Origin: Pectinophora gossypiella
Taxonomy: Eukaryota; Arthropoda; Insecta; Lepidoptera; Gelechiidae
Direction: 5' to 3'
Assembly: GCF_024362695.1 (NCBI RefSeq)
Contig: NC_065419.1
Location: 8,804,678 to 8,868,677 of the forward strand
DNA: 64,000 bases
Shown: positions 1 to 12,011 of the stretch, piece by piece
How positions within the stretch are numbered: the first letter of the stretch is position 1
How the letters are laid out: each line of letters begins with the position of its first letter
Program-made: the position numbers and the translations under genes
The notes under the pieces: model-generated
What the model saw: only the letters and a program-made list of their open reading frames with translations
Databases searched by the model: none
What the model was told of the DNA's origin: nothing

Positions 1-2232
1 TCATTAATAAGTCCGATGCCTAGATTAGATGCTGCTCCACATCTGCCTAAAACTAACGGTGTCGCGAAGAAGGGGGCTTCAGTGACTCCGGACATGACCA
101 TGGCACACTCGATGATATTTGGCTCGCCCTAAAATTAAGTAAATATCCATTTCAATTTTCAAATATTATTTTATAATAAAAAAATGATCAAACCTGAATG
201 ACCTTTTGAAGACCTATTTGAGGTTTGCACAAAATCGCAAAGATTATAATAGAATAGAATGTTGGAGATGAAAAGGCTAGTGAAATATTTTCCATGAGTA
301 ATGTTACATCAAAAAATGACAATAACAATAAATAATGCAGGCACTATGCCCTAATAATGTTCAACCTGAATAAAAATATTTCGTGAATTCAATTCTTTTT
401 CATAGATACTATCTAACGTTCGAAGAATATTGAACATTGAACGTAACTTACCATCAAACCTCTTAGAACAGAATTAGTAAAACGTGCACCAGCAAATGCC
501 ATAGAAAGCGTAGGTGACCCAATACAAGCTTTAGCTTGTATCACCTAGAATCCAGAATATTATTATTTTTTTTATACATTGTAAATAATCATAATTATTA
601 ACTAATACAATCGTTACTTCGCTTAATAAATTACAATTTTATATCTAATATCAAACATGATGTACCTCAACTGAAGCAAATTGGATTCGTCTAGTAACAT
701 CGTTTCTTATACAATCATCGATATATAATGGAGGTGAACTTCGACTTAGGAGTGGTACGACAGTTTCTCCTTCATGTCCACCAATTACAGGAACGTATTG
801 ATGGGCGGGATCTATGCAGGTTATTAGTGAAGCAAAAGTTGCAGCACGAACCAAGTTGAGTGTAGTAACACCAAAGATTCTGTTAGAGTCGAGAACTCCA
901 TGCTGCAACACCGAAACATTATTTTCTTAGTAAGGACTAATTTCCAGAACCTTCAATTTTACGTGTTTTAAATGTAAATACTTAATTAAATTTATGTAAG
1001 TAATCACGTTAGTTTACGCAAAATAACGTTTTCGAGTAATAAAAATCACATCATTCTATAGTTCTGATATATAACGCGGAAGTAACGTGATTCATAAAAA
1101 AAATGTTGCCTGCCCTCAACATGGAGCATTTTCTAGTCGGCCAAATTGTATGTCAGATAAACGTCGGGTCAGTAAGCCATAAAATCGTTAATCTAACATC
1201 GGCTGGGCATCAGTTGGGCTGCTCTCGTTTCACAGAGAGCATACTCCCTAACAATGATCTAAAGTAGATTGGCGGAAAAACTTCTGAACCCGACTCAATT
1301 TGAAAAATATTTGACAAATCTATATTTACCGTCGACATTATTTCACAAGCAAGGGGAAAAATGTAATTTAAAGGGTTGGTGATAATGATCACAATAGCAC
1401 GGGGGCAGAATTTTGCAACAGCGCTCATAAGGTCACACATCACATATCCATTTTTTCTGAATAGGTCATCCTGGCTCAAGCCTGGCCTTATAGGTAACCC
1501 CGCAGCGATAACGACTACGTGTGCACCTGAAAATTAAAACAATTTGACACAACAACCTTTTGATGTTCTGTAAAATATAGGTCATGGCCACATGGTGGAA
1601 GATTATCAGCCCATCACCTTAGGTAAAATATACGCCATGTGGCTGTTGAACAAACATAAGGCAAGGCATAACCCTTTTACGACTTGCTTGAGATGCTAAG
1701 CGGAAAGGATTCTACAATTTTCCCAGTACAACAATAGATATAGGTGGCCAAAAATAAATAATTAGAAACTGTATTAAAATTAAAGACACTAGTAGCCCAT
1801 CTTCTCTGAAAGTCGTGACGTTATTTTAGGATGAAGATGAAAGATTAAAATTTTCATAAGTGATTGTTCCTTTTTTAACCTCATTTACAAGGTAAGATTG
1901 TAGTTGTCTTAAACTTTTACTTACTTTACTCTTAGCCTACACCATCTCACTATTTATTATATCTAGAACTAATTTAAAAAAAAAAGGTTTCAAGTATAAG
2001 CTTTACCAGTCAAACATCCACATATTTGTTGTGGGCCAACATATGCTTGAACTCGTGAGATTGTGTCCATATGAGATAGGTCTACAGCAACACCTGGTGT
2101 TTGTTTCGCAACATCATACAGGGCCAATTCCGTTATTAATGGGTTCTGTTTAAACAGGAGGCAAATCGACTGACCCACTTGACCGGCTGCACCAAGTACA
2201 GCTACTCTGAAAGTTCTCTGTGAAAGTTTCAT
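1..2232 (-). CDS. malate dehydrogenase-like gene A (mitochondrial MDH family), 3' end cut by window edge
   Basis: NAD-dependent malate dehydrogenases interconvert malate and oxaloacetate. Five exons read in one frame on the minus strand: 2007-2232, 1330-1526, 666-902, 452-544 and 1-128 (continuing off the window), all with GT/AG borders and phases 1,0,0,0. Seen: the glycine-rich NAD loop GAAGQVGQ near residue 14, LALYD ending strand 2, ITNP, FGVTTL, VIGGH with the proton-relay His, and LSMAFAGARF. Family knowledge places substrate-binding arginines in the mobile loop (RKPGM-R-D/S-DLF, Arg81 and Arg87 in E. coli numbering) and a catalytic Asp in LDxxRA. Here the loop reads PIRPGLSQDDLF, so both arginines are replaced (I and Q; an Arg lies one position after the first), and the Asp is Asn (codon 855-857, LNLVRA). 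I infer a catalytically impaired paralogue, perhaps a testis form. ATG 2232 is the only start I can offer; no targeting presequence is visible before SQRTFRVAVLG. Confidence 0.85.
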
Positions 2233-3427
2233 TATGTTGCTATAAAAATTGTAAGAATTAAAATATCATTTTAATGGTCGATTGATTTAAATCGGATCGA
2301 CTGCACAAATCAAAAGAACGTTTGCTACTACAACTTTAATATTGAACTTATTCAAATTAGATAGGTATATATAAAATATGTTATTATACCTCAGGCGGTC
2401 GAGGTTGCCTCTGCAAAACTCTTAGCAATAAATTGTTATCAGATATAATTTTATACTTAAAAATCCTTATAGCAAACATGTGTAAATACCCTATTGTGCA
2501 AATATTATGATTTAAAATATATCAAAAATATGGGTTTGTGACATTAGTAAGATAGATTAAGTCACTTTTCTCATTTGTTCTGAAATAATCAAAATATCTA
2601 TTGTCAACAAGAAAAAGAAGTTGAAAAGTTGCAAGTGTAGTAGTTCTCAGTCTACGAATATTATTCGTATATAAATTATGTGTTGCAACATGGACCCCCC
2701 GTCTTGCTCTATGCTTAGTGCATCATCATAAAATAATCAATCTCTTTAAATTGTTTCTTAGGTTATCTACTTTAACGGCCTCCATGGTCCAGTAGTTGAG
2801 CGTTGGACCCACGATCCGGAGGTGCTGGTTTCTATAACCCACAGAACAATCACAAAAATCACTTTCTTCATTTTATGGCTATCTTTTTCTTTATCAGAGA
2901 AACTTCAGTGCACGAGTGAACAGTCAAAAAGAAAAAGATTTGTGTCAGTATAATTAAATAATTTATTATTAAAAACACTTTACATCATATAACATTATCC
3001 TCTAAAAGTGCACCAAAATCCGTAATAAGAAATGCTAAATTTTATAAAAATTTAAAATGTAAGATAAACGTTATTGCATAAAGCACTACTTACAAAAAAA
3101 TCGCAAGTTAACTTTTGAAAGATATGTAAGTATTTACCTATCATTATTTTAATTTATTTTTTACAATGTTTGAGTTGACCATCTATTTTACACGCTTATT
3201 TTGAGTACTTAAATACACATTCACTTTGGTTTTTAGGAGGAGTTAATAAGCAGGGTGAGAGCAGTGGGGTGATGTATGCAATTGGCCCAGCAGCAGTGCG
3301 TGCAAGGTAATGTCATCGGCATAATTTCACAGTACTGGCCGGACTTCACTCTCCATACCCGAACACGAGTTTCGTCGCTTGATGGTAAGGCTTTGGCTTT
3401 TATTATATTTGTTTATTTTCATAACTA
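2233..3427. other. spacer between the two MDH-like genes
   Basis: About 1.2 kb between the start of gene A and the stop of gene B. It should hold the 3' UTR and polyadenylation site of gene B and the promoter and any 5' UTR exon of gene A. Apart from a SINE fragment at 2776-2870, I see only AT-rich unique-looking sequence. Confidence 0.5.
2776..2870 (+). mobile_element. tRNA-derived SINE head fragment
   Basis: The sequence beginning GGCCTCCATGGTCCAG and continuing through GATCCGGAGGTGCTGG resembles the tRNA-derived heads at 12.8 kb and 17.75 kb, including the following stretch resembling 'attgtcgaaatcacttt'. It is diverged and truncated. Confidence 0.6.
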
Positions 3428-6400
3428 CTATTTATCCAAACAAATGGTTTTATGCTTTAGCGCAAAGTCTTCACCAAGCTTAATATTCTCTTTTAGTATG
3501 GGAATTGCGTGTTTCACAATGGAATTTTCAAACTCGTCTAATTTCCCCATACCTAGAAACAATTTCATTCCTTCCGGGCCCAAAACAATGGGAGCAGCGA
3601 AATATGGGCATTCCTTCAAGTCCGTCTTGACGTAAGCGCATTCAACGACGTTTTGCTCGCCCTTGAAATTAATAAAAAGAAGATTAATTTTACTCAGGAA
3701 ATACGGAGTGTGAACCACTGTTATATGCCTTTAAGATTTATTGAAATCTCCCTTGATATTTATAACAGCTAAAGAAGCTATTAAAGCATCATTAAATTTA
3801 GAGAAAAGTCTGCCTCGAAAATTGGAAGCTAGAACCTATCCAATATCTTTAATGTAATAGTGATAATACATTACCATTAAGGCTTTTAGGAGGGAATTAG
3901 TGAAACGCGCCGCAGCAAATGCCATAGAAAGGGTAGACGCTTGTGTTTTCAGTTTAGCATCTATCACCTAAAACAAAGATAATAAACAATATATCGCTAA
4001 AACAGACCTGACTCCTGTAATGCCATGATTTTCATATCTTATAACTCAACCAACTGCGTATTCACTCTGTTTTAGTCTATAATGCTAGGACAACGACTTT
4101 AGTTCTACGACCGGTTTTAACATAATCATCGCATGTTCATGAGAACTAATTAGAAGGCTGTATAGTGCACTTACTATTACTGCTAATGAATTTGTTGCAT
4201 AATCACAAATTCCACAACAAGTTATGCAAATTATAGATACTATGATTTTAATAAACAAACCTATTAGACCGTCATGGGTTCATGCCATACTCATACACAT
4301 AATCAAATCTTAAAATTAATAGGGAATAAACATCATACCTCAGAACCCGCCTCTTGGATTCGTCTAGTGAGACCAATTCTTGTATAGTCATCCAAGTATA
4401 CAGGGGGAACGCTTTGACTCAATAGTGGTATTACAGTACCAGATCCATGACCACCAATCACAGGGACGTACTGTTTGTTTGGATCTTCACAGGTAAATTG
4501 GGCGACGAAAGTCGACGCTCGCATAGGATCCAGTGTACAGATGCCAAATATTCTATTAGATGCGCATATATTATGCTGAAACAACATTGTAATGATGTAT
4601 AGGTTAATGTCAATACTAGAGGTATAGTAGTAAAAATCCTAACACAAGCTGGTTTAAATGATATTATTTAGTTACTGCTCATTTCTGTAAAAATTGTCAT
4701 ACTCAATCCCTCCGAGGAAAAATTCTTTAAGAATAAATTCAAAACAACTCTTCAAATTGAAACAGTTACAATAAGAAATATCTAATAAAGAATCAGTGTT
4801 TTGAGAATCCGTCCGTATTAGAAAAAATGAATAACAGTAACTACTCCGCTAAGTAATTAACAGGTTAAAAAGGCCATAACGAAGCAATATTGCAATTTGA
4901 CATTTGTGCATATAAAAGTAAGTGCGCAATGACTATGAATATGAAAATGATGAATTGCTTTGATGTGGCCTTTTTAACCCTCCAGGTTTTCGCTTATATA
5001 ACAAATTTCCTAGTAATAATATTTGTAATATCGACGAAGATTTTACCTTCTTCATAACCTCGTTAGCCAGAGGTACTAAAGAATTGACAGGATTAGTAAT
5101 AATGGCGACGCAAGCTGAGGGACAGTGTTTAGCAACCGCATCTACGAGATCATAAGTGACCGGAGCGTTAGCTTTAAACAATTCATCCCTTGAAGAAATC
5201 TTTTCTGTCATACCTTTTCCAGCTAGCATTATTACCACTTTTGATTCTGTAAAAAAATATAATATAGCAAAAGAATAACTGTTACACGTTTCTGACTGTA
5301 AATAAACTATCATGTACAAAAGGCCTGAGAAATGTGCTACTCCATCACAAACCACTTAATGCCTGAGTATTAATACTCATACGATAGATACCACACGCCG
5401 AACACTTCATACAAAACACCTCGTTTTAAATAGACACTATACATTGAAGTCCGTGCACGCACATTTTGTTTGTATGACGTCTGACGCCATACAATTGAAG
5501 ACTGAAGTAAGACCGAGGGGGTAAACCTAGCTCAGCCGCTGGTGGGGAGCGGAGAGTTGCAGTTCTATACGTAGTATATATTCCTTATGCTATGACGATA
5601 CTAGGCACCGCCACGGTTGACAGTGAAGTGGTTTGTAGGTAATTGACTTGTACGTAATCCGTGTTATATGTGTTCGATCGTGGATCATTGTAGGCTACAG
5701 TATGTATGGTACGTGCGTACATATCAAAAACCAGTCAAGCAAAAAAACAAGCATCGCCCCTTGTTGCACCTTTATAAAATCTGCTTCACCGCTTCCGCCT
5801 GCCGTTTCAGTGCGCAGCGTCGTGAGAGAATCGCTTTAGTAGAGATATATGTAGGTTCCAAGAAATCGTTTTGCCAGTTAGAAAAATATAAACCAATCTC
5901 TCAACGAATATTTTTCCAATAATACCTTATATAATAAATAACATTAAATATAGTTACCGCGCAGACAACCACATAGTTGTCCTGGACCGACAAATGCTTT
6001 GACACGAGTACATGTGTTTATATGAGATATATCAACTGCAACTCCTGGCGTTACCTTCGCTATATCATACAGCGCAAGTTGGGAAACTAACGGATTTAGC
6101 TTCAAGAGCATAGACAAAGGTTGGCCGACGCGTCCAGCGGCACCCAATACAGAAACTTTGATGCTCCTAGATGGCAATTCTACTACGAGCTGGTTTGATT
6201 TTTTAAGAATACATTCATTATGTTTATTACTCCTTAGTGTAGACACAATGATAATCATATAGTTTCGCGAAGCTAATTCCGTTGCAACAGGGTTTAGCAT
6301 TGAAAAAAGAGATTCCTTTCGATCCCTGTTTTTAAATTCGCTTAGTACAGCGATCTTATAGTTTCTGGAAGCCAATTCTGTCACAAGTTGTTTTTGATTC

Positions 6401-6753
6401 AAAAGACTTTCTTTTTCGTCATTGTTTTTAAAAGAACCAAGTCCATTAATTTTGTAATTTCTTGAAGCCAGTCTAGATACTAATGGTGTTTGCTTTGAAA
6501 ATAGACACTCTTTTTTGCCATTGCTTTTAAATACGCTACGTCCGTCAATTATATAGCTCCTTAGGCCCAAAGCGGTCATTAATCGATTTCGCTTCAACAG
6601 AACAGATGGTATGTTTTGATCAGTACTTATAGGTGATCCCACATCTATGACTTTGTAGCATCTCTGTAAGTATAAACTATTAAATATGAAAACAAACTTG
6701 CAAACGGCAAGAAATCGGTAAACGATTTCTGAGCTAAAATGAATATCATGCAT
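3428..6753 (-). CDS. malate dehydrogenase-like gene B with repeated N-terminal extension
   Basis: Second MDH paralogue. Exons: 5958-6663 (preceded by an acceptor TTACAG), 5047-5246, 4339-4575, 3875-3967 and 3428-3661 with stop at 3428-3430. Lengths and phases match gene A exon for exon (237 and 93 nt identical; 200 versus 197 nt in the loop exon, one extra residue). The MDH core starts at about 6171: GAAGRVGQ, LALYD, ITNPVNS, CTLDPMRA (catalytic Asp and third Arg kept), VIGGHGSGT (catalytic His kept), IQEAGSE, and a conserved tail. The substrate loop reads GMTEKISSRDELF: the second Arg is kept, the first is not. About 164 residues precede the core, forming degenerate repeats (separate entry). 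The start is unresolved: in-frame ATGs lie at 6753 (upstream of the acceptor, so usable only if that intron is retained) and 6579; a spliced 5' exon is also possible. No stop interrupts the frame, so the extension is probably real. Confidence 0.8.
5395..5600 (+). repeat. GC-rich dispersed repeat, copy 1 (inside intron of MDH-like gene B)
   Basis: Contains 'acacttcatacaaa', a 'gtatgacgtctgacgcc' core, 'ttgaagactgaagtaag', a G-run and 'aaacctagctcag'. The same order recurs at 50635-50845 (plus) and, inverted, at 11225-11430. It lies in the 711-bp intron 5247-5957. No coding capacity; class unknown (SINE or MITE-like). Confidence 0.65.
6073..6663 (-). repeat. six-unit coding repeat: five degenerate copies of the MDH first beta-alpha unit plus the native one
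   Basis: Within the first large exon of MDH-like gene B the protein repeats every 33 residues (one unit has 32). Units on the minus strand: 6663-6565, 6564-6466, 6465-6370, 6369-6271, 6270-6172 and the native MDH unit 6171-6073. Shared pattern: S-R-x-x-K/x-I/V at the start (SRNYKI in several, SRSIKV in the native unit), a central basic or polar stretch, then x-x-L-V/A-x-x-L-A/P at the end (TPLVSRLA, NPVATELA, NPLVSQLA). Only the native unit keeps GxxGxxG; the others have lost the nucleotide loop. The reading frame stays open through all units. Confidence 0.8.
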
Positions 6754-7211
6754 GTACTGTACCAGAAAAATATACCTGAGCGTGAGTAGAAAACAGTTTA
6801 GCAAGCTTTTGTACAAGCTTAATTACCCTGTAGTTAAACAACATTTGTACAATTACAAATAGCGATTATAAAGTTAAATGTACCAAATATTTTCCTTTAA
6901 ATAATATAAGTTTAATTTCACTTTTTCTGACATTTAGTGACAGAAATAATAAAAAGTCATGTCAATTGTTTTAGTTTACCATGTAAAGGACTTCTATTTG
7001 AAAATCTAAAAAGTTTGTTTTTAGTTGAATCTACGATATGCTCGAAGAAGAAACCGATGACGCCAAAAAGCATAATATGTTGAGTATTGTTAATCTGAGT
7101 TATCGGCACGTTGATCCTTGAAAATAAGGAGTGTCTAACTATCTTTCGTTTAGCAATATACTTACCCACGCATTTCAACGTAGAGAGCCAAAAGTTATGG
7201 AAGGAACTCAA
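6754..7211 (-). promoter_or_regulatory. upstream region of MDH-like gene B with a candidate 5' exon
   Basis: A consensus donor (GTAAGT at 7165-7160 on the minus strand) follows a short open stretch ending at 7166. It could be a 5' UTR exon spliced to the acceptor before 6663. No ATG in that stretch would continue in the MDH frame after the splice, so it is at best non-coding. No core promoter was identified. Confidence 0.25.
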
Positions 7212-10200
7212 TTAGACCCGAACATTTTTACACGTTTAGTCGAAAACCAAAATAGCCTTACCCATTGCTGCCACTTATTTCATCCGTATTTATAGATAGA
7301 AAATAATGGACACCGGGGTTTGCAAGAAATCTTTGTGGATATCGCGCGCGGCACGATAAGTACTGCCTGCTATTACAATATTCGCTTTTCGAAAAATACT
7401 CCCACGATTAGGTATTGTTTGAAACGCTCAATATAAGTCGTGGCGCGTTAAAACTAATACATAATCTAATTGCTGTTTAAAATTCCAGTCTCAGCTTGGA
7501 TTTTATAATATTATTATAAAAAGCTGATTTTTCTCAGACTTTAGAAAGCTTCTTAGCAAAATTAATAATTTAATAGCATGAGGAGAATAGACAATAATTT
7601 CATAGTAGGTATTGCTGTACATGTATACGCAAGACATTATAGGCATGCCTTTGTGTAAAATGGCGGCGGGTTATCACATCACGAGAAATCTGATGGTACT
7701 TAGGTAAATTATTGCTCAGCCTTAGCGTAGTTTATAGAGGTAAACTCGGGCTAACATTCTAAATCTATGGATGTACTTATACACTTATGGTGATTTCTAA
7801 CGAAAATAATATAAAGTGAAATACAGGTTGCCAGTAAAAATACAACAAAATAAGAGCCATGGCCCAGAAGAGACTGCAACCCTCCTTTTTGTTTCGCCGC
7901 AGTCGGGTAAAAAATAGCAAGCTCCGATCCGCTCACACGGAATCCCGTGTTATTCTTCGTTAAAAAGTTATGAATGCAAAATAAAAACTAAAAAGAGATC
8001 TCAACTGAAAAAGGTGCGCTATTTAAATTGCAAATTTTAGTTGAATAAAAATGTGAAAGCTTTGGAAATAAAAAGTATAAATAGATTCCAAAATGCAGGT
8101 ACGTGGTAATTGGATGTGCTGGACGAATATTCAGAATGGCGCGTTTTACAAGAGCGCAGGGTACACTGGAGTATTAACCTTTGCGCTCCTTTGTGCGTAT
8201 TTTTAACATCCTTTTGTTCAAGTACTTACTTATACATCTCTATAGATTTACTACAACATAAAGAAAACGCTTTGTTGGTCAAAATAAAGACATACTGTAA
8301 CGACTTTTGATTTTTACTGATTTAGTCAAAGAGCATAATATATTTATTAACATCATTAAAAAAAAATACTTTTGTAGGCAATCTTTGTAGAAAAGATGGA
8401 TCAGCAAACAAGTAGCACAATACTAAAAACAGCGAATACTTTATGGAGCTGCTTTAATAAAAATAATTATTTTTAGGCAATTAAGAATAAAATTAAGAGT
8501 CAAGTCACATGGCTTCTAATTAATGCTAACATAATCAACAAATAAACTCAAGTACCTACTCTAATAGTACTGAAAAAGTCCATGACTCCCGCTTTAACGA
8601 AAAAAAGGAATCTGATGAAAATATTATTATGAACTGTTAATTGACAGAAATGGAAAAAAAACGTTTTAGTTGTCTTAGGCATTTGCATATAAATCTTTTA
8701 TTAATCTTACTAAGTAAAATAGTCAAAAATATTAATGTACGTACACGTACATGTTTATATTACGTAATGTTATTTTTTTGGATGAAAGCATCATCTCAGG
8801 GGGCAAGCAAAAATGACGAATCGGTCTAACCCAAATTACCTCTGCTCGCTTCAATAATAGAGACTACGAAATTTTCTTTTTAAATTAGTACTTTTACCTT
8901 TAGGCATAAAATATCACTATTTAGAAATTAATGTACACACACTAATAGATTAGAATGTTCCCTTTGCAGTAAAAGGACTGGAACGAGCACTTAGAAAACA
9001 ATGTTTGACTTTAACGACGGCTTTAACGATTAAATGTCCTTCTAAAAGATTGGAAACGTGTCTCTAATGTGAACTTGTAATTTGTATAAGTACATGCATT
9101 TTCATCAGGGTGTGGGTAGACTTTTTTTGACCATGACATTTGACCACAGACATACTTTATTGAAAAAATATGATTACACCTAATTATATTACATGGTTCC
9201 GTAACATTTTCAAACAGTTTTCAAAGCAACATAAAATTACGCCTATTTTCGGTTGGGGTAGGATGTGACTGAGGCTACGGATTCCCTTTTACTTACGATC
9301 TTGTCACACCACTTAAAAATTTTACCTCAGACGACTTTTACCGACCCTTTTCTACTTGGTCGGAAAAATTGGGTTTTCTGATAGCTCCTCCAGTGAAAAA
9401 TCAGAATAAAACGCTTGTGAGCCTCCAGGTGTGTGTAAATCTCGAGACATTATGGCTGACGGCTCTGAATGGGTAACATCTGAATGGATTGTGGGGCTGA
9501 TAGAAGTAGGCGCTGTCGTACTTTGTTTTGAACACCTGGTGAGCTGACGTATTATATTGTGAGCTAATAGGCCGCCTCTACGCAGTGCTAGAGTACATAA
9601 TGGGGTCGAAATGGTTCTTTATTCATATCCTTCCTACAAAATAATATATTATTAAGTATTGAGCGTTCCAGCTTTTATGGATGCTTTCCACATTCTTAGA
9701 TATCAAGAGTAAAATCTTTAATTTCACGGTTATGAACAACTATATAACAGCGGCAGAAATGCTATTAATCTCGTCTTTTGTCAGTCGAAGCAAGATATTT
9801 TAGAGGTATGTGATGTACCTCTATCAATATTGTGTCTGAAAGGTTGTACACTCCTATTTTTTTTTGATTAAAATTGTTATCAGGTCACATTTTATTCACT
9901 TCTTTATACGTCACTAGCACAATACTCCGTTTGCTCATTTGTGGGTTTTATGAAGAAAACACTTCATTTATAATTAAGCATCCCTATTACAATGTTCAAT
10001 TTGAGTCCTTTATCTTTGTTTTGTTTTTCTTTTTTAGTAATACATTCAATTTCTATTAACCACTAACCTATTATAGATAAAAGAAATATTTTATTTTATT
10101 TATTTATGTATTTTTACTTTATTTCACTGCAATCCGAGTCAACATTCATAAGCTAATTGATATAAAAGAGGCTTGTGTCTCTGACTTAAGAGCCCTAGAG

Positions 10201-11224
10201 AGTTAGAAGGTTTTTTTGAATCCACAAAGGCTTAGCAAGTAAAGTTATTTTCGTTTAATATTTCGGTATTCGTGTGAAAATTCGTGAAATCTTACGTGCG
10301 TTTACTGTCAGCCTATCACACGTGGACATATTTCGATAGACCTTTTTCGAGATTTCCCAGTGGAGTCCTCTTACTAATTATAATGAGAAATAGTTTATGT
10401 AGGTCAGAGTGGAAACTCCATATTGTTCAAGTCAATTTCCTCCGACTCTATCTAATATTGTTTAGTCATTTTTATCAACAACTACGTAATAGAATATCGT
10501 ATGAAAAACAGGTTAAGTGCTAGTCGAACGTACGCCATATTTGTTTTTTTGTTCACCAGACTGCGGCGAAGCAAAAAGGGGGTTATATGTTTGACCGCTA
10601 TGTATGTCTGTGTGTATGCACGTCTGTTCCAACCTAACTTCTAAACCAACTGTTAGGACGTAACGAACGAGGTATCACTAGAAGCGTCTTGGTTCTCCGG
10701 TGGTTATAGACTATGTGACGTCACGCTAAATTTAATGTGGCGCCCTCTAGAGGGCATAAACTGAGGACGATCATTTTTTTCGATTGGTAGAGTGTTCGGT
10801 ATAAAATGAAAGACCTTAATTTGCATATTTCAAATATGTACATTATTACTAACTTTTATTTGCCGTATTCCTTGTCGGTAATTCAAGTCAAGTAAATACT
10901 TGACAATTACGTTGAATTGATAATATAACTGCTCAGACATGTTCCGGATAGGTTTTATTTACATCTGGCATCCATCGATATCGATCCATCCATATCAGAA
11001 GCACGTTATCTTAGTAAATAAGATCCCAAAATAATAAAAATAAAAATATAAGTTTAAAAACTAAAATCTCTGTATTTTGTGTCCATTGTGCTCAATAAAG
11101 TATTTTATCTATCTATCTATCACGCTCTAAAAAATATGAAACAAGAAAATAGGTATATTTTCCTAAATTCTTCCAAATATTGATGTTTAGGAGATAGCCG
11201 TGATCGAATGCCAATCTATTTGTT
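7212..11224. other. intergenic DNA without recognisable gene
   Basis: AT-rich sequence with only short chance frames. I recognise no exon, RNA gene or transposon protein here, apart from the repeat at 10545-10750. At 11085-11125 'aataaag' is followed by a (TATC)n run, resembling a retroposon tail. Confidence 0.5.
10545..10750 (+). repeat. dispersed non-coding repeat
   Basis: Begins 'actgcggcgaagcaaaaa', runs through a 'tatgtatgtctgtgtgtatg' stretch and ends in 'ggcgccctctagagggc'. A shorter piece with the same opening ('ggcgaagcaaaaacgaggg' followed by tatgtatg runs) occurs at 38920-39020, so this is repetitive DNA. Class unknown. Confidence 0.4.
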
Positions 11225-11430
11225 TTACAACGGCATAGAAACTCTCCGCACCATAGGCTGAGCTAGTTTACCTCACCCCCCGGCCCCCCCCCCCCGCCCT
11301 TCGGCCTTACTTTAGTCTTCAATCGTACGGGCGTCAGACGTCACACACACAGATGCGTCACGATAACGTCAATTTGTTGGGTCTGTGTAAAAGATGGTGT
11401 TTCGTATGAAGTGTCCGGGGTGAGCTAATA
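11225..11430 (-). repeat. GC-rich dispersed repeat, copy 2 (inverted)
   Basis: Minus-strand copy of the family at 5.4 kb and 50.7 kb: 'cacttcatacgaaacacc', a 'gtgtgtgacgtctgacgcc' core, 'attgaagactaaagtaagg', then a long C-run on the plus strand (a G-run in repeat orientation) and 'gtaaactagctcagcc'. Confidence 0.65.
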
Positions 11431-11791
11431 GTAAAATGCAATTTTCATGTAATGACGATCAAAAAGGACGCAGTAAAGCCGCGCAATTCATTTACACCAC
11501 GTTTTTAAAAGAAAATATTACTTTAATTTAAATTTTCAATTAACATAGTAATTGAGAGCACTAATTAAGCATCAGAGTGATGAATACACCATAATGAATG
11601 GAGTGATATCAAGTCTGTCTGTGTAATATTGTATTTCTATTGTGATGGCTGGTTCGTTAACGTAATTTGAAAGAAAGAAAGAAAAGATATTATTATTATT
11701 ATTTGAAAAGTATTTGTGAGACTGTTTGAAACGTATTCACGGATTAGCACGATTGTGTCTGTGTCTGTCGTAACAGAGGTACAATACTATA

Positions 11792-12011
11792 CAGAGTGTT
11801 GGTGACATCGTAACGAATACTGAGGGCGATTAATCAGCTCATGATTCTGAGTTAATATCAAGTGGAATTTGCCGTCGCAAAACTCATGATTTTTTGTTTT
11901 TTTTTTTAATTGTTTTTTACTCTGTTCTAAATAAAAATTTTACTTGATATTAACTCAGAATCATAGTGTGATCATCCTCAAAGTTTTCATTATGATGTCG
12001 CTAACACCCTG
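11792..12011. mobile_element. MITE with long terminal inverted repeats and TA target duplication
   Basis: The left end CAGAGTGTTGGTGACATC and right end GATGTCGCTAACACCCTG are imperfect inverted repeats that continue inward for about 80 bp, including the perfect match 'atgattctgagttaata' with its complement near 11943-11965. Both ends are flanked by TA (11790-11791 and 12012-12013), the Tc1/mariner-type target duplication. At 220 bp with no coding frame it is a non-autonomous, foldback-like element. Confidence 0.75.

Noticed and set aside
3276..3635. 119-codon plus-strand frame
   Set aside because: Its larger part is antisense to the last coding exon of MDH-like gene B (3428-3661), whose frame and conservation are clear.
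7160..7211. Coding first exon of MDH-like gene B
   Set aside because: It has a good splice donor, but its only ATG would be out of frame with the exon at 6663, so it was kept only as a possible non-coding 5' exon.
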